Program-made: the position numbers and the translations under genes
The notes under the pieces: model-generated
Told to the model about the DNA's origin: nothing
What the model saw: only the letters and a program-made list of their open reading frames with translations
The model's database searches: none
Assembly: GCA_948356915.1 (NCBI GenBank)
Contig: CAOJCG010000014.1
Coordinates: forward strand, 1-61,467
DNA from: an uncultured Clostridiaceae bacterium
GTDB lineage: Bacteria > Bacillota > Clostridia > TANB77 > CAG-508
DNA: 61,467 nt
Reading direction: 5' to 3'
Shown: in pieces, positions 13,850 to 24,255 of the stretch
Layout of the letters: every line of letters starts with the position of its first letter
Position numbering within the stretch: the first letter of the stretch is position 1

Positions 13850-14251
13850 AGTTAAAACCTCCATAAATTGATTTTCACTACAAATTTGACTAAATAATTT
13901 ATATCTTTCTTAGGCTATCTAACACAATAAATTTTTGGAAGAAATTTATAAAAACAATTTTGTCCTTATTAAACTTCTCCCAAAAGGATGGTATTTTTTT
14001 GTTATAAAAATTTTATTGCCTCGCAGAGCCCCCATGTTATGATAATATGTCATAACATATAGGGGGTTAGGACTTATGACAAACTCAAAGTCCTGTGCTA
14101 CGAAGAAAATTTTAAATTGGAGACAATAGAAAATGGGTAGACAAAGTTAGATACTTGTAATTTATGTAAAATTAATGTATAATGTAAAGTAATACTGAAA
14201 ATGCAGAACTCTAAATAATGAAATAAATATTAAAAAAGGGGTTGATGAAGA
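13850..14251. other. intergenic region with 14-bp inverted repeat and promoter
   Basis: At about 14030-14068 CCCCCATGTTATGA faces TCATAACATATAGGGGG, a strong imperfect hairpin of unknown role. At 14155-14183 TTGTAA, a 17-base spacer and TATAAT form a good promoter for the following + strand gene. No gene is visible. Confidence 0.55.
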
Positions 14252-14950
14252 ATGTTGTACATTGATAGATTAAAACTAATCAAATCTATGATTACGGCTA
14301 AAGAAGAAGATGATACTATGTTTTATGTTGGTGGATATAATGTTGGAGGAGTAAAGATTGGAAATATGAACTATGGAGGAATGAACATAGGAGGTATTTC
14401 CTTAGATGATGGACATGAACATGAATTTGAACGTGAAGAAGTTAGTGAATTTATACTAGAAGAAATTGAAAATTTAAAAAAAGGACAAGCTATGAGGAGA
14501 GAAGAAAAACTAGATAACTTACAAAATGCTAAAAGGAACAAAGAAAAATCAGAGTTGGAGTTAACAGAAACACCTAAATATAGATTTATAAAAAGAAGCA
14601 ATATAAAGAAGACTTTAAGACATAATAAAATAGAATTTGAAAGAGCTCAACTTTTAGTAGATATGAAAAGCATCAATAATAAACATATTGCTCTTTTAGA
14701 ACAAATCGCCCAACTACTAACAGAACAGCAGAAAGGTAATAATAAATATAAACGTAAGGAGATTAAAAAATATATAAATTATGCTATTTATCGTATTGAA
14801 CAGCAAAAGAAAGCAAATGTAAATGAAGATGAATTGGAACAACATAGCTTTTTCAAAAAAATTAGAGTAACTGGTGATAAAATTAATGAAGGACATTATG
14901 GAGAAACTGCTAAGAGAGTTATACAAGACTGGTCATTAAGTGATAGATAA
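14252..14950 (+). CDS. hypothetical protein with glycine-rich segment and coiled coil
   Basis: 232 residues, not recognised. Residues 25-52 hold a short repetitive stretch (YNVGG, NMNYGG, MNIGGI), each about seven residues apart, which could form a small beta array. The rest is charged and helical (EEIENLKKGQAMRREEKL; KYKRKEIKKYINYAIYRIEQ), cytosolic, with no TM segment. AAAGGGG precedes the ATG and a near-consensus promoter lies 70 bases upstream. Single-gene cargo of the element. Confidence 0.55.
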   Translation: MLYIDRLKLIKSMITAKEEDDTMFYVGGYNVGGVKIGNMNYGGMNIGGISLDDGHEHEFEREEVSEFILEEIENLKKGQAMRREEKLDNLQNAKRNKEKSELELTETPKYRFIKRSNIKKTLRHNKIEFERAQLLVDMKSINNKHIALLEQIAQLLTEQQKGNNKYKRKEIKKYINYAIYRIEQQKKANVNEDELEQHSFFKKIRVTGDKINEGHYGETAKRVIQDWSLSDR

Positions 14951-14982
14951 TAAGAATTAAATTGTAAATGTAAAAATCACAT

Positions 14983-15104
14983 TTGACAAAATAAGAAAAA
15001 GTCTATATAATAAATATAGAAAATGAGAGCCACAGAAATGTGTGCTACCTATAAACTAGATAAAACACCACAAAGCTTGGCAGAGCATATGTGGTGCTTT
15101 TATT
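14983..15104 (+). ncRNA. antisense RNA, likely type I antitoxin (RatA-like layout)
   Basis: A consensus promoter, TTGACA (14983-14988), 17-base spacer, TATAAT (15006-15011), faces the toxin gene. Transcription from about 15018 would run about 85 bases to a terminator hairpin (CACCACA with TGTGGTG followed by CTTTT, 15065-15101), overlapping the 3' end of the toxin message. No reading frame of note exists in it. This is the arrangement of txpA/RatA-type pairs. Confidence 0.65.
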
Positions 15105-15216
15105 ATTTGCTCAAAATTACTACTATTGTAATAATCAAGGCAAATGCTATAATAGTCATTCCTACTAAACTGTAGAAAAGTAAGTATATTATCATTAACA
15201 TAGCTTGTTCTACCAT
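15103..15216 (-). CDS. 37-residue holin-like toxin (Hol_Tox family)
   Basis: A small membrane peptide: MVEQAMLMIIYLLF at the start, one TM helix (residues 18-35) and a lysine end. Length, the short acidic N-terminus and the single helix fit putative holin-like toxins of type I systems. GGAGGTGG precedes the ATG at 15216. On the minus strand a promoter (TTGTAT, 17 bases, TATAGT, about 15310-15338) would give a leader of about 90 bases with a CACAGTTTTGACTGTG hairpin next to the ribosome site. The convergent antisense RNA from 14983 overlaps its 3' end. Confidence 0.7.
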   Translation of the reverse strand: MVEQAMLMIIYLLFYSLVGMTIIAFALIITIVVILSK

Positions 15217-15575
15217 ATAGCACCACCTCCATTCTCACAGTCAAAACTGTGTATGTAAAGTGGTAGCACTCACACTGCTTATTCTCATTTTCTGCTTATA
15301 ACTATACAACATTATTTGATAAAATACAAGCGAACAAAACAAATTTTTGTAAAATAATATTTTTAATTTTTCTATTGCAATTTACCAAAAGTATTATATA
15401 CTTTAATAATTTGATTGATATTTGTATCAGTCGTTAAAAGAGAAAAAGTTGTAGATAACTACGACGTCCGCTCCATTAAGTAAAATCGTCGCACCAGACG
15501 AAAACATTGATAAATCAACTGTAAAAGGTTGATTTTTTAAATGCCTTTATATTGAAAAAGGAAGGATGGTGTGGT
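15217..15575. other. toxin leader and att-like region, no further gene
   Basis: The first 120 bases are the toxin promoter and leader. At about 15450-15490 CTACGACGTCCGCTCCATTAAG resembles, in a rearranged order, the CGCTCCAACGACGT of the element ends, and could be an old recombination site for the second recombinase. A hairpin ATCAACTGTAAAAGGTTGAT lies at 15514-15533. Nothing else is evident. Confidence 0.35.
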
Positions 15576-15860
15576 ATGATTAACATTGTAAAGAAGAAAA
15601 ACAAGATTAAAAGAGAATTGCTCTCTAAAATTGAATGGGCTTGCAGTTTGAATACTATAAAACTTGAACACAAAATGATATTTGAAGGTTGTTTAAGAAT
15701 TGTAGAGCATACAAACTTGGCGTATGTAGAACCACATAGAGTAATTATTAAAGATAAGTTATTTTTATTCTTTAATGAATGTGATTACTTTTATGTGCGA
15801 GATTTAAGGTATAAATACCCTTTATCTCAATTAAAAGACTACATAGAAAGGCTACTTTAA
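15576..15860 (+). CDS. hypothetical protein upstream of recombinase
   Basis: 94 residues from the ATG at 15576 (an upstream in-frame TTG at 15552 is less likely). It starts with a basic stretch (INIVKKKNKIKREL) and contains IEWACSLNTIKLEHKM and RDLRYKYPLSQLKDYIERL. Soluble, not recognised. It lies 70 bases upstream of the second serine recombinase and is probably an accessory of that older element. Confidence 0.5.
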   Translation: MINIVKKKNKIKRELLSKIEWACSLNTIKLEHKMIFEGCLRIVEHTNLAYVEPHRVIIKDKLFLFFNECDYFYVRDLRYKYPLSQLKDYIERLL

Positions 15861-15933
15861 TTTTAGAGTTTTTTTGTATTCAATTAAGTAGTTCCTTTCC
15901 ATTCAAGAGTGAAAGGAGAGATTTATAAAATGA

Positions 15934-17370
<1,437 letters not shown>

Positions 17371-17522
17371 TAAAAAATTAGAGGAAAAATTTAAGTTAAA
17401 TACAATTTTTGTATCCCATGCACTTCCTAACAAGCACTGAATTTTTCCTCCCTAGTCAAAATTCGTATTTTGAGACTAAGTCCCAAGCCTTTTATAAAAT
17501 AATTTGTAACTATTTTGTAAAT

Positions 17523-17583
17523 TTGATAAAAAAATGGAAAAATTATGATATACTTTAATTCGTTAGACACTGTCTGACGAATT
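17523..17583 (+). promoter_or_regulatory. promoter and palindromic operator of alr-mazF
   Basis: An extended -10 (TGATATACT, 17546-17554) with TTGATA upstream is followed at once by a palindrome: AATTCGTTAGACA (17557-17569), one base, TGTCTGACGAATT (17571-17583), 13-base arms with one mismatch. Sitting at the expected transcription start, it looks like a repressor operator. No matching regulator gene is adjacent. Confidence 0.6.
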
Positions 17584-17632
17584 TAGATATATTAAAAAAG
17601 ATGAGGTTTGGTATAAAAGGAGGTACTTGTAT

Positions 17633-18694
17633 ATGTATAGAAATACATATGTAGAAGTTAATTTGAAAAATATTGAGGAAAATGTAAAAAAGTTAATTAG
17701 TAAATATGATAATTATCAATATTACTTTGGTGTTGTTAAGGCTGATTGTTATGGACATAACAATATAAAAACAGTACAATCCATAATAAGAGGAGGTTGT
17801 AATTATCTTGCTGTTGCAACTTTGGAAGAAGCATTGGAAATAAGAAAAAATATAAATAATATACCTATTTTATGTTTAGGAATTATTCCAACAACTTTTA
17901 TTGATGAATGTATAAAAAATAATATTACAATAACAATAAGTAATATGGAATATTTAAAAAAACTTATAATGGTAGAGCATAACAATTTAAAGGTACATAT
18001 TAAAATAAATACTGGAATGAATAGATTAGGTACTGATAATAAAGAAGAGTTTAATATAATGTATGAGATGATTAGAAATAGTAATTTATTTTTAGAAGGT
18101 ATTTATACTCATATATATTATGCAATGAGTGAAAAAGATACTATTATTCAATTTAAAAAATTCGGAGAAATAACATCTGACATTGACTTGAAAGAAATCC
18201 CGATTATTCATATAGGTGCAAGTGATGCAACAATTTCATATACAAAACTACCAATTGCAAATGGATGTAGATTAGGAATAGCTATGTATGGACTTATGGA
18301 AAATAAACAAATAGAATTGTTACCTACATTTATGCTATATAGCCAGATAATACAGATAAATGATGTAGAAAATGGAACAGTGGGTTATAATGGAAGATAT
18401 AAAGTAACTACTCCTGAAAAAATTGCTGTTATTCCTATTGGTTATGCAGATGGAATTATAAGAAAAAATACTGGTAGAAATGTATATATTAATGGAAAAT
18501 CATATAATATTGTTGGAAATATTTGTATGGATATGTTATTTATTAAAGTTGATGAGTCTGTAAAAGTTGGTGATAAAGTAATTATAATAAAAGACATCCA
18601 GCATATACAACAAATATCTAAACATTTAGATACTATTCCATACGAAGTTATTTGTTCTATTAGTAAAAGAGTTCCAAGAATATATATAGAATAA
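17633..18694 (+). CDS. alr: alanine racemase
   Basis: 353 residues from the ATG at 17633, eight bases after AAAGGAGG. It interconverts L- and D-alanine for peptidoglycan. The PLP lysine is in VVKADCYGHN (about residue 35), the phosphate-binding part in HIGASDATI, and the C-terminal domain has IPIGYADGIIRKN and the region GNICMDM with the partner tyrosine contributed by GYNGRY. Length is slightly shorter than usual (about 370). It is inside the mobile element and is followed 173 bases later by mazF. In many Bacillota alr lies beside mazEF, so the pair may be captured chromosomal DNA. Confidence 0.9.
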   Translation: MYRNTYVEVNLKNIEENVKKLISKYDNYQYYFGVVKADCYGHNNIKTVQSIIRGGCNYLAVATLEEALEIRKNINNIPILCLGIIPTTFIDECIKNNITITISNMEYLKKLIMVEHNNLKVHIKINTGMNRLGTDNKEEFNIMYEMIRNSNLFLEGIYTHIYYAMSEKDTIIQFKKFGEITSDIDLKEIPIIHIGASDATISYTKLPIANGCRLGIAMYGLMENKQIELLPTFMLYSQIIQINDVENGTVGYNGRYKVTTPEKIAVIPIGYADGIIRKNTGRNVYINGKSYNIVGNICMDMLFIKVDESVKVGDKVIIIKDIQHIQQISKHLDTIPYEVICSISKRVPRIYIE

Positions 18695-18867
18695 AAGACA
18701 ATAACATATATAAAGACAAATAAAATGATAGCTATAAATACTAAAAGTATAATCAATAAAATATTGACTTTTAGGTAATTGTATATTATAAAAAATAAAG
18801 TGATTCGCAAGTTTTTTTATCAAAAGCCTTGAAATATTGTATATTGAAGAAGGGAGGAAAAAATCAT

Positions 18868-19401
18868 ATGGAGAAATCAAACAAAAATGAAGAACCGAAA
18901 ATACTTGTTTCAAAAGTACAACATATTTTAGAATGGACTAAAACAAAAATATATTTAGATACTAATTCAGATAAAGCTAAGAATAGAATTGTACGAAGAG
19001 GCGAAGTTTATAAATGCAACTTTGGTATTGGTATAGGTTCAGAAATGCAAAAGGAAAGACCTTGTGTAATAATTCAAAGTGATGTAGGAAACATAAATTC
19101 AAGTAATGTTATAGTAGCACCAATAACACATACAGAAAAGCCAATTCCATCAATGGCACATATTACAACTCAAAAAGATAATAATGGAATAACAATACTA
19201 GATGGACAAGTAAATCTTTCAAATATTCAAACTGTTAGTAAAGCCAGATTAGGAAACTACATAACAAAACTTTCAAAAGAAGATATAAGCAATATAGATA
19301 ACGCATTATATGTAAGTTTAGGCTTAATGAAGAATATTAAAAAATATGAAGAAAAAATTGAAAACTTGAATAAGTACATAGAAAAACTAAAAGAAAATTA
19401 A
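18868..19401 (+). CDS. MazF/PemK-like endoribonuclease toxin, no MazE beside it
   Basis: 177 residues from the ATG at 18868 (AGGGAGG upstream). The MazF core starts at about residue 47 with RRGEVYKCNFGIGIGSEMQ, then KERPCVIIQSD and a run NVIVAPIT, and LDGQVNLSNIQTVSKARLG near 120. MazF enzymes cleave single-stranded mRNA at short motifs. It carries an extra charged N-terminus of about 45 residues and a helical C-terminus (EEKIENLNKYIEKLKEN), longer than the usual 110-120. No antitoxin frame is visible upstream; perhaps the N-terminal extension or a distant MazE restrains it. Confidence 0.85.
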   Translation: MEKSNKNEEPKILVSKVQHILEWTKTKIYLDTNSDKAKNRIVRRGEVYKCNFGIGIGSEMQKERPCVIIQSDVGNINSSNVIVAPITHTEKPIPSMAHITTQKDNNGITILDGQVNLSNIQTVSKARLGNYITKLSKEDISNIDNALYVSLGLMKNIKKYEEKIENLNKYIEKLKEN

Positions 19402-19602
19402 CAAATAGAGATATATGATTTGACATTTAACAAGATAAATGATAAAATTAAATTACAAATATGTTGTTTTTATCAAAACAATAGTAACATTTAACAAATA
19501 CGAAAATCTTTTAAGATTTTTAGTATTATGAATATTTTTAAGCTTTTAGCATAGACTATTAGCACAAATATGTTATAGGTTTTCACCTATAATAGTATTA
19601 CA

Positions 19603-19635
19603 GGAAAATTGAGCAACATCAATTTTCCTTTTTAT
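19603..19635 (+). terminator. Rho-independent terminator downstream of mazF
   Basis: GGAAAATTGA (19603-19612) pairs perfectly with TCAATTTTCC (19619-19628), followed by TTTTTA. Confidence 0.8.
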
Positions 19636-19775
19636 TTTGCAAAGAACACTATTCATTATATGTGTTTTATGCTATACTAAATTTAACAGTTGATGAGTCA
19701 ATTATTTTTTTTGAGCAAATTGTGGGAGGAACACTATTAAAAATAAGCGATTTTTTTGCAAATAACCTCCTAAAA

Positions 19776-19802
19776 CGCTCCAACGACGTTTCTGTTCGAA
19801 CT
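19776..19802 (+). repeat. right attachment repeat (attR candidate)
   Basis: The 27-base partner of the repeat at 5664-5690, starting with CGCTCCA like the tRNA end, one mismatch. Only the last seven bases of a tRNA are present here. Confidence 0.7.
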
Positions 19803-19919
19803 TTATAGAATACGTTGATACAAAAATATCATTCGATAAAGTATGGTGTTACACTTCCATTCCTGAAGAAAACTGCAAATGGTGGGAAGAATTACCGACA
19901 AGATAATGTTGGTAAAAGG

Positions 19920-19950
19920 AGGATTTCCTAAACAGGAAATCCTCTTTTTT
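19920..19950. terminator. hairpin terminator
   Basis: AGGATTTCCT/AGGAAATCCT followed by a T run; the stop codon of the minus-strand gene at 19928 lies within it. Confidence 0.75.
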
Positions 19951-20230
19951 GTTTCTTATTGTTGGTATTTGCTCTTTTGGCTGCCCACATATTTGCAACT
20001 GAAGCAAAATCTGGCTTAAGTAATTCAAAGTCTTCTTTTATATATTCTTTGCATTCGAATTCTGGAAGAACATACAGTGTTCCTGTGCCTGCTACTTCTT
20101 CTGTAACGTAACCTACATATACATCTTCTCCTTCTTTTTCGATTTCAGAATATACTTTTCCTGTTGTTTGCCCATTTTCTAAGTCATACTTAACTCTTAT
20201 GTTTATTCTTGATGTGTTTAAAACTTCCAT
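19928..20230 (-). CDS. hypothetical protein, 100 residues
   Basis: Not recognised. A beta-rich N-terminus (RINIRVKYDLENGQT, VYVGYVTEEVAGTGTLYVL) and a short helical, lysine-rich tail. No TM segment. The ATG at 20230 follows GAGGAAAAG. It sits just outside the right end of the mobile element, so it should be ordinary chromosome. Confidence 0.55.
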   Translation of the reverse strand: MEVLNTSRINIRVKYDLENGQTTGKVYSEIEKEGEDVYVGYVTEEVAGTGTLYVLPEFECKEYIKEDFELLKPDFASVANMWAAKRANTNNKKQKRGFPV

Positions 20231-20402
20231 ACTCTTTTCCTCTTGCTTTCTCTCTACTAATTTTAGTAGGCAAAAATATTTTTACTTATTTCGTATTCAT
20301 ATTTTATCACAAGTTACATATCTTTTCAATAAATTTTGTATATTTTGCCTCTTTTAGTAAAAAATAATAAAGTAATTTTTAAAATGCGAAAGGATTATAT
20401 TT

Positions 20403-21498
20403 ATGAATGATTCAAAAATTGGAACTAAAGAAGCTATTGCACTTATTCTTACAGTAGCCATTTCTCATACAATTTTATCTATGCCTAGAAATTTACTTTC
20501 TAATATAAAGTCTTCTATTTTACTTAATTTGGTATTTGTTTCTTTTATATTAGTTTGTATTTGCTATGTTGTAGTTAAACTTTTTAAAAATTTCCCTCGG
20601 TTCAGATATTTTAGATATTTCAGAATACCTTGGTGGAAAGACTTTTAAAAATATATTGGGTATAGTATTTATTTCGTATTTTATTATTAGCTCTAGTATT
20701 TTACTTAGAGAGTTTTGTGAAGCTATTAAAATAGTATACTACCCCATGACTAATACTTTTTTTGTTATATTGCTTTTTATTATAGCTATTGCTATTACAG
20801 ATAAATTAGAATTTACTGCTACTTTAAAAACAAATTTAATTATTGTTCCCATTGCTATGCTTAGTATGGTCTTCTTGTTCGGCTCTAATTTGAAAAACTT
20901 TTCTTTTAACAGGGTTTTTCCTATTATGGGTACAGGATTTGTTAATACTTTTATTTTAGGGCTTGGTAATATTTACGCTTTTTCTGGAATAGCCTTTTTA
21001 TATTTTTTACCACCTTTATTAAAAAAACCAGAAAATTTTAAAAAAGTTTCTATAGGTGCTTGCATTTTATTTGCTATTTATTTAATTTTAACAGTTAGTA
21101 TAATACTTTTTATGTTTTCTTATTTTATTAATACAGATGAAATACTTCCTCTTTATGTTGTTGCTAGATATATTGAAATTGGTACTTTCTTTGTTAGGTT
21201 AGAATCTATTTTCTTACTTATATGGATGATAGTTTTTGCTTGCTATTTAAGTATTGTGGTAAGATTTTGTATGCTTATTTTTAAAAAGATTACTAATATT
21301 AAACAGATTAAGGCACTTTCCTACCCTTTTGCTATTTTAGTACTTTCTATTTCACTTATTCCTAGCACATATGCTAGTGCTAAACAATATGAAGCTACTG
21401 TGTATCCATATATTATACTTGGACTTGATTATGTTTTTTGCATTTTACTACTCATATTTGCAAACTTAAAAAGAAGAAAAGAAAGAAAGGTGACGTAA
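20403..21498 (+). CDS. spore germination permease, GerAB/YndE type, +1 shift at CGGT
   Basis: 364 residues when joined, the usual family length, with ten predicted TM helices (APC superfamily). GerAB subunits sit in the spore inner membrane and take part in germinant sensing. The frame breaks at CCT CGGT TCA (20598-20601): four-base reading as Gly gives NFPGSDILDISEYLGGK, the conserved FPG...EYLGG segment of GerAB proteins. The zero frame ends 15 codons later. It starts at ATG 20403 after AAAGGAT and its stop is one base before the gerAC start, so the two are translationally linked. No gerAA gene is next to it. Confidence 0.85.
20598..20601 (+). other. CGGT +1 recoding site (GerAB permease)
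   Basis: CGG is codon 66 in frame. Reading CGGT as Gly restores FPGSDILDISEYLGG; the next stop in the zero frame is at 20646-20648. Confidence 0.8.
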
Positions 21499-21499
21499 A

Positions 21500-22735
21500 T
21501 TGAAAAAATTATTAAGAAACATTTTTATTTCTCTACTTACTATTGTTTTGGTTATGGCTTTTTCTTCATCTTATACATCTTTTAGTATAGATAATTTGGC
21601 ATTTGTTATTGCTATTGGTATTGATACTGGTGATAATGATAGCAATTTAAAAGTAAGTTTTCAAATTGCAAAGCCTTCTTCTGTTTCTGAAGGTGCTTCT
21701 ACTCAAGATGAAACTTCTATTATAAATACTGTTGAAACAAGTTCTATATACACTGCTATTAACCTTATGAATAGTTATATAGGTAAAGAGCTTAACCTTT
21801 CTCATTGCAAATTGGTGGTATTTTCTGAAGAAGTTGCTACTAAAGGTATTTCAAATGAAATTTATACTTTAATAAATGATGTTCAAATTAGACCTTCTAC
21901 TAATATTATTGTTAGCAAAACTGATGCAAAATACTATATTGAAGCTTCAAAACCTAGTTTAGAAACATTACCAACTAAGTATTATGAAATATTCCCTAAC
22001 TCTAGTAAGTATACTGGTTATACATCAAATGCTACTATAGGAGACTTTTTTAATGGTCTAACTTGTAATACTTGTCAGCCTTTTGCAATACTTGGTGGTA
22101 CTATTGATAGTAATATAGATAATTTAAAAGATTACTCTTCTTCTGACCCTTTAAATGCTGGTAATGCAAAGTCTAATGAAACAAGTATAGCTGGTAAAAG
22201 AGGGGCCGAGAATATTGGTTTAGCTGTATTTAAAGGTGATAAATTAGTTGGTGAACTTACTGCTATGGAAACTGTTTGTTTTTCTTTAATGCGTAATCAT
22301 GTTGATGGTTTTTTAATTACTATTCCAGATCCTAGAGAGGATGAAAGTTATATAGATTTATATTTATTTCCTGCTAAAGATACAAAAGGAAATGTTGACA
22401 TTATTAATGGCACACCCTATATCACTGTAAATTGTAAGTTTAATGGAAGAATTTATTCTATGAAAAAAGATGCAAAATATTTAGATAATGCTGTTTTAGA
22501 TGAAATTTCCAAAACTGCCTCTAAATATATTGAATTGCAAATATCTAATTATTTATATAAAACTTCTAAAGATTTGAAAGCTGATATTAATGGTTTTGCA
22601 AAACATGTTTTACGTAAATTTAGTACTCTTGAGGAATTTGAAAGATATAATTGGCTTGAAAATTATGAAAATTCATTTTTCACAGTAAATAGTGACGTTT
22701 GCGTAAAATCTGGTTTCTTGCTTACTGAGACTTAG
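21500..22735 (+). CDS. Ger(x)C family spore germination protein
   Basis: 411 residues, TTG start at 21500 after AAAGGTG. N-terminal signal/anchor (residues 5-24), then the family start NLAFVIAIGID where GerAC proteins have the first beta strand, NIIVSK...AKYYIE, and the C-terminal domain (from about residue 240) ending with LEEFERYNWLENYE. GerAC subunits are normally lipoproteins that bind the spore inner membrane with GerAA and GerAB. No lipobox Cys is visible here: the signal ends in FSSSYTSFS, so it is probably held by the uncleaved helix. Confidence 0.85.
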   Translation: MKKLLRNIFISLLTIVLVMAFSSSYTSFSIDNLAFVIAIGIDTGDNDSNLKVSFQIAKPSSVSEGASTQDETSIINTVETSSIYTAINLMNSYIGKELNLSHCKLVVFSEEVATKGISNEIYTLINDVQIRPSTNIIVSKTDAKYYIEASKPSLETLPTKYYEIFPNSSKYTGYTSNATIGDFFNGLTCNTCQPFAILGGTIDSNIDNLKDYSSSDPLNAGNAKSNETSIAGKRGAENIGLAVFKGDKLVGELTAMETVCFSLMRNHVDGFLITIPDPREDESYIDLYLFPAKDTKGNVDIINGTPYITVNCKFNGRIYSMKKDAKYLDNAVLDEISKTASKYIELQISNYLYKTSKDLKADINGFAKHVLRKFSTLEEFERYNWLENYENSFFTVNSDVCVKSGFLLTET

Positions 22736-22809
22736 ATTCAAGAAAGAGGCTTTGCCTCTCGGACGGCTACTAGCCTCCCCTACATTTTAAATTGATTAAG
22801 GAGATTTTT

Positions 22810-22989
22810 ATGTTAAACTTTATGTCTCATTCTTTATTTTTATTGTTTACTATATATGTCTTAATAGAAAGTATTTCATATGGGATATTTGAAATAAAAA
22901 AAGAAGAAAACAAATTTGGCGGTTCATGTGTAATTGCGTTTAGTATTTTTTGTGTTGTTTTGGGGAATTTTATTGTTTGGAGAAATTAA
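22810..22989 (+). CDS. small membrane protein at end of ger operon
   Basis: 59 residues, ATG 22810 after AAGGAG. Two TM segments (SLFLLFTIYVLIESI and CVIAFSIFCVVLGNFIV) joined by a charged loop with KKEENK. Not recognised. Its place after gerAC suggests a role in the same unit. Confidence 0.5.
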   Translation: MLNFMSHSLFLLFTIYVLIESISYGIFEIKKEENKFGGSCVIAFSIFCVVLGNFIVWRN

Positions 22990-23010
22990 TATGGAAGTTG
23001 GAAGTTAGAA

Positions 23011-23158
23011 GTAAAGGTTTTGGAAAGATTTGGGAAAGATTTGGGACGCGTCAAAAACTTTACAAATATAGATAACTTTAACAATATAAGTGTTATTTAA
23101 AATTTGTAAAGTTTTTGACGCGTCCCAAATCTTTCCCAAATCTTTCCAAAACCTTTAC
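23011..23158. repeat. 57-bp perfect inverted repeat
   Basis: Left arm 23011-23067 and right arm 23102-23158 are exact inverted copies around a 34-base AT-rich loop. Each arm contains two copies of GGAAAGATTTG-like units and the core GGGACGCGTCAAAAACTTT, which also forms the ends of the palindrome at 2374-2682. It lies between the ger operon and fba and can serve as a bidirectional terminator. Confidence 0.85.
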
Positions 23159-23161
23159 TAT

Positions 23162-24092
23162 TTAACACTTCCCACTTGAACCAAATACATCTTTAATTTT
23201 ATGCTTAACTGTATTTTTTACTTCTTCTCTTGCAGGGGTTAAATATTTTCTTGGGTCAAAGCTTGAAGGGTCTTCTGCAAATACTTTTCTTATTTGTGCT
23301 GTCATTGCTAATCGTAAGTCTGTATCTACATTTATTTTTGATACTCCTTTTTTACTTGCTTCATTTAATATTTCGTCTGGTACTCCTTTTGCTCCTGGTA
23401 TATTTCCTCCATATTTATTACACATTTCTACTAGTTCTGGTATTACTGTTGATGCTCCATGCAATACTATTGGTGTGTTTGGTATTAATTCTTTTATTTT
23501 TGCTAATATATCAAATCTTAATTTTGCTTCTCCTTTAAATTTATATGCTCCATGACTTGTTCCTATTGCTATTGCTAAAGAGTCGCAACCTGTTCTTTCT
23601 ACAAATTCTTTTGCTTGCGCCGGATCTGTATACATTGCGTCGCTTGCTTCTACATTTACGTCATCTTCTATTCCTGCTAGTTTTCCTAGTTCTGCTTCTA
23701 CTACTACTCCATGAGCGTGCGCGTAGTCTACTACTTCTTTTGTTAATCTTACGTTTTCTTCAAAATCATATTTTGAGCCATCAAACATAACTGATGTAAA
23801 ACCGGTTGTCTACACACATTTTGCAAGTTTCAAAGTCTGGCCCATGGTCTAAGTGAAGTGCTACCGAAACTTCTGGGTGTTCCTCCACTGCTGCTTCTAC
23901 CATTTTCATTAGGTAATTTATTCTTGCATATTTTATTGCACTTGAAGATGCTTGAAGTATTACTGGTGATTTTTCCTCAGCTGCTGCATCTACAATCCCT
24001 TGTATTATTTCCATATTATTTACATTAAAAGCTCCTATTGCAAAATGTTCTTTCATTGATTTTTCAAACATTTCTTTTGTTGTTACTAACAT
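23162..24092 (-). CDS. fba: class II fructose-bisphosphate aldolase, +1 shift at CGGT
   Basis: 309 residues when joined, full length. It splits fructose 1,6-bisphosphate in glycolysis with Zn. Visible family motifs: FAIGAFNVNN, the Zn site VALHLDHGPD (His and catalytic Asp), VMFDGSKYDFEEN, VEAELGKLAG, AIGTSHGAYKF (Zn His), VLHGAST (Zn His) and INVDTDLR. The frame breaks at AAC CGGT TTT (23804-23801), codon 97. Reading CGGT as Gly gives VDNGFTSVMFDGS, exactly the conserved sequence; the zero frame stops seven codons later. This is normally a glycolytic housekeeping gene, intact everywhere else, so loss of function is unlikely. Confidence 0.92.
23801..23804 (-). other. CGGT +1 recoding site (fba)
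   Basis: Codon 97 is CGG followed by T. Quadruplet reading as Gly restores DNGFTSVM; no long homopolymer is at the junction. Confidence 0.85.
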
Positions 24093-24255
24093 ATTCTTTC
24101 CTCCCTTGTTTTTGTAATAGTTTTATTACTATTATTTAGCATATTATATATTTATATTCATTTTAAGTCAAGTATTTCATTTGGTATCATTTGGACTTCC
24201 TTTTGGGAACATGGAAAGAGGATACACTATTAACTGTATCCTCTTTTAAGAAAAA

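Larger units (their letters stand above)
19402..19927. other. 525-bp intergenic region with terminators and right att repeat
   Basis: It holds the hairpin AAAATCTT/AAGATTTT (about 19502-19520), the strong terminator GGAAAATTGA/TCAATTTTCC plus T run (19603-19635), and the right att repeat at 19776-19802. No supported gene. Confidence 0.6.

Noticed and set aside
15056..15244. A 62-residue minus-strand protein across the toxin region
   Set aside because: It is another frame over the 37-residue holin-like toxin, which has its own ribosome site and membrane helix.
23230..23790. Leucine-rich + strand proteins opposite fba
   Set aside because: Antisense shadows of the aldolase gene, caused by its codon composition.
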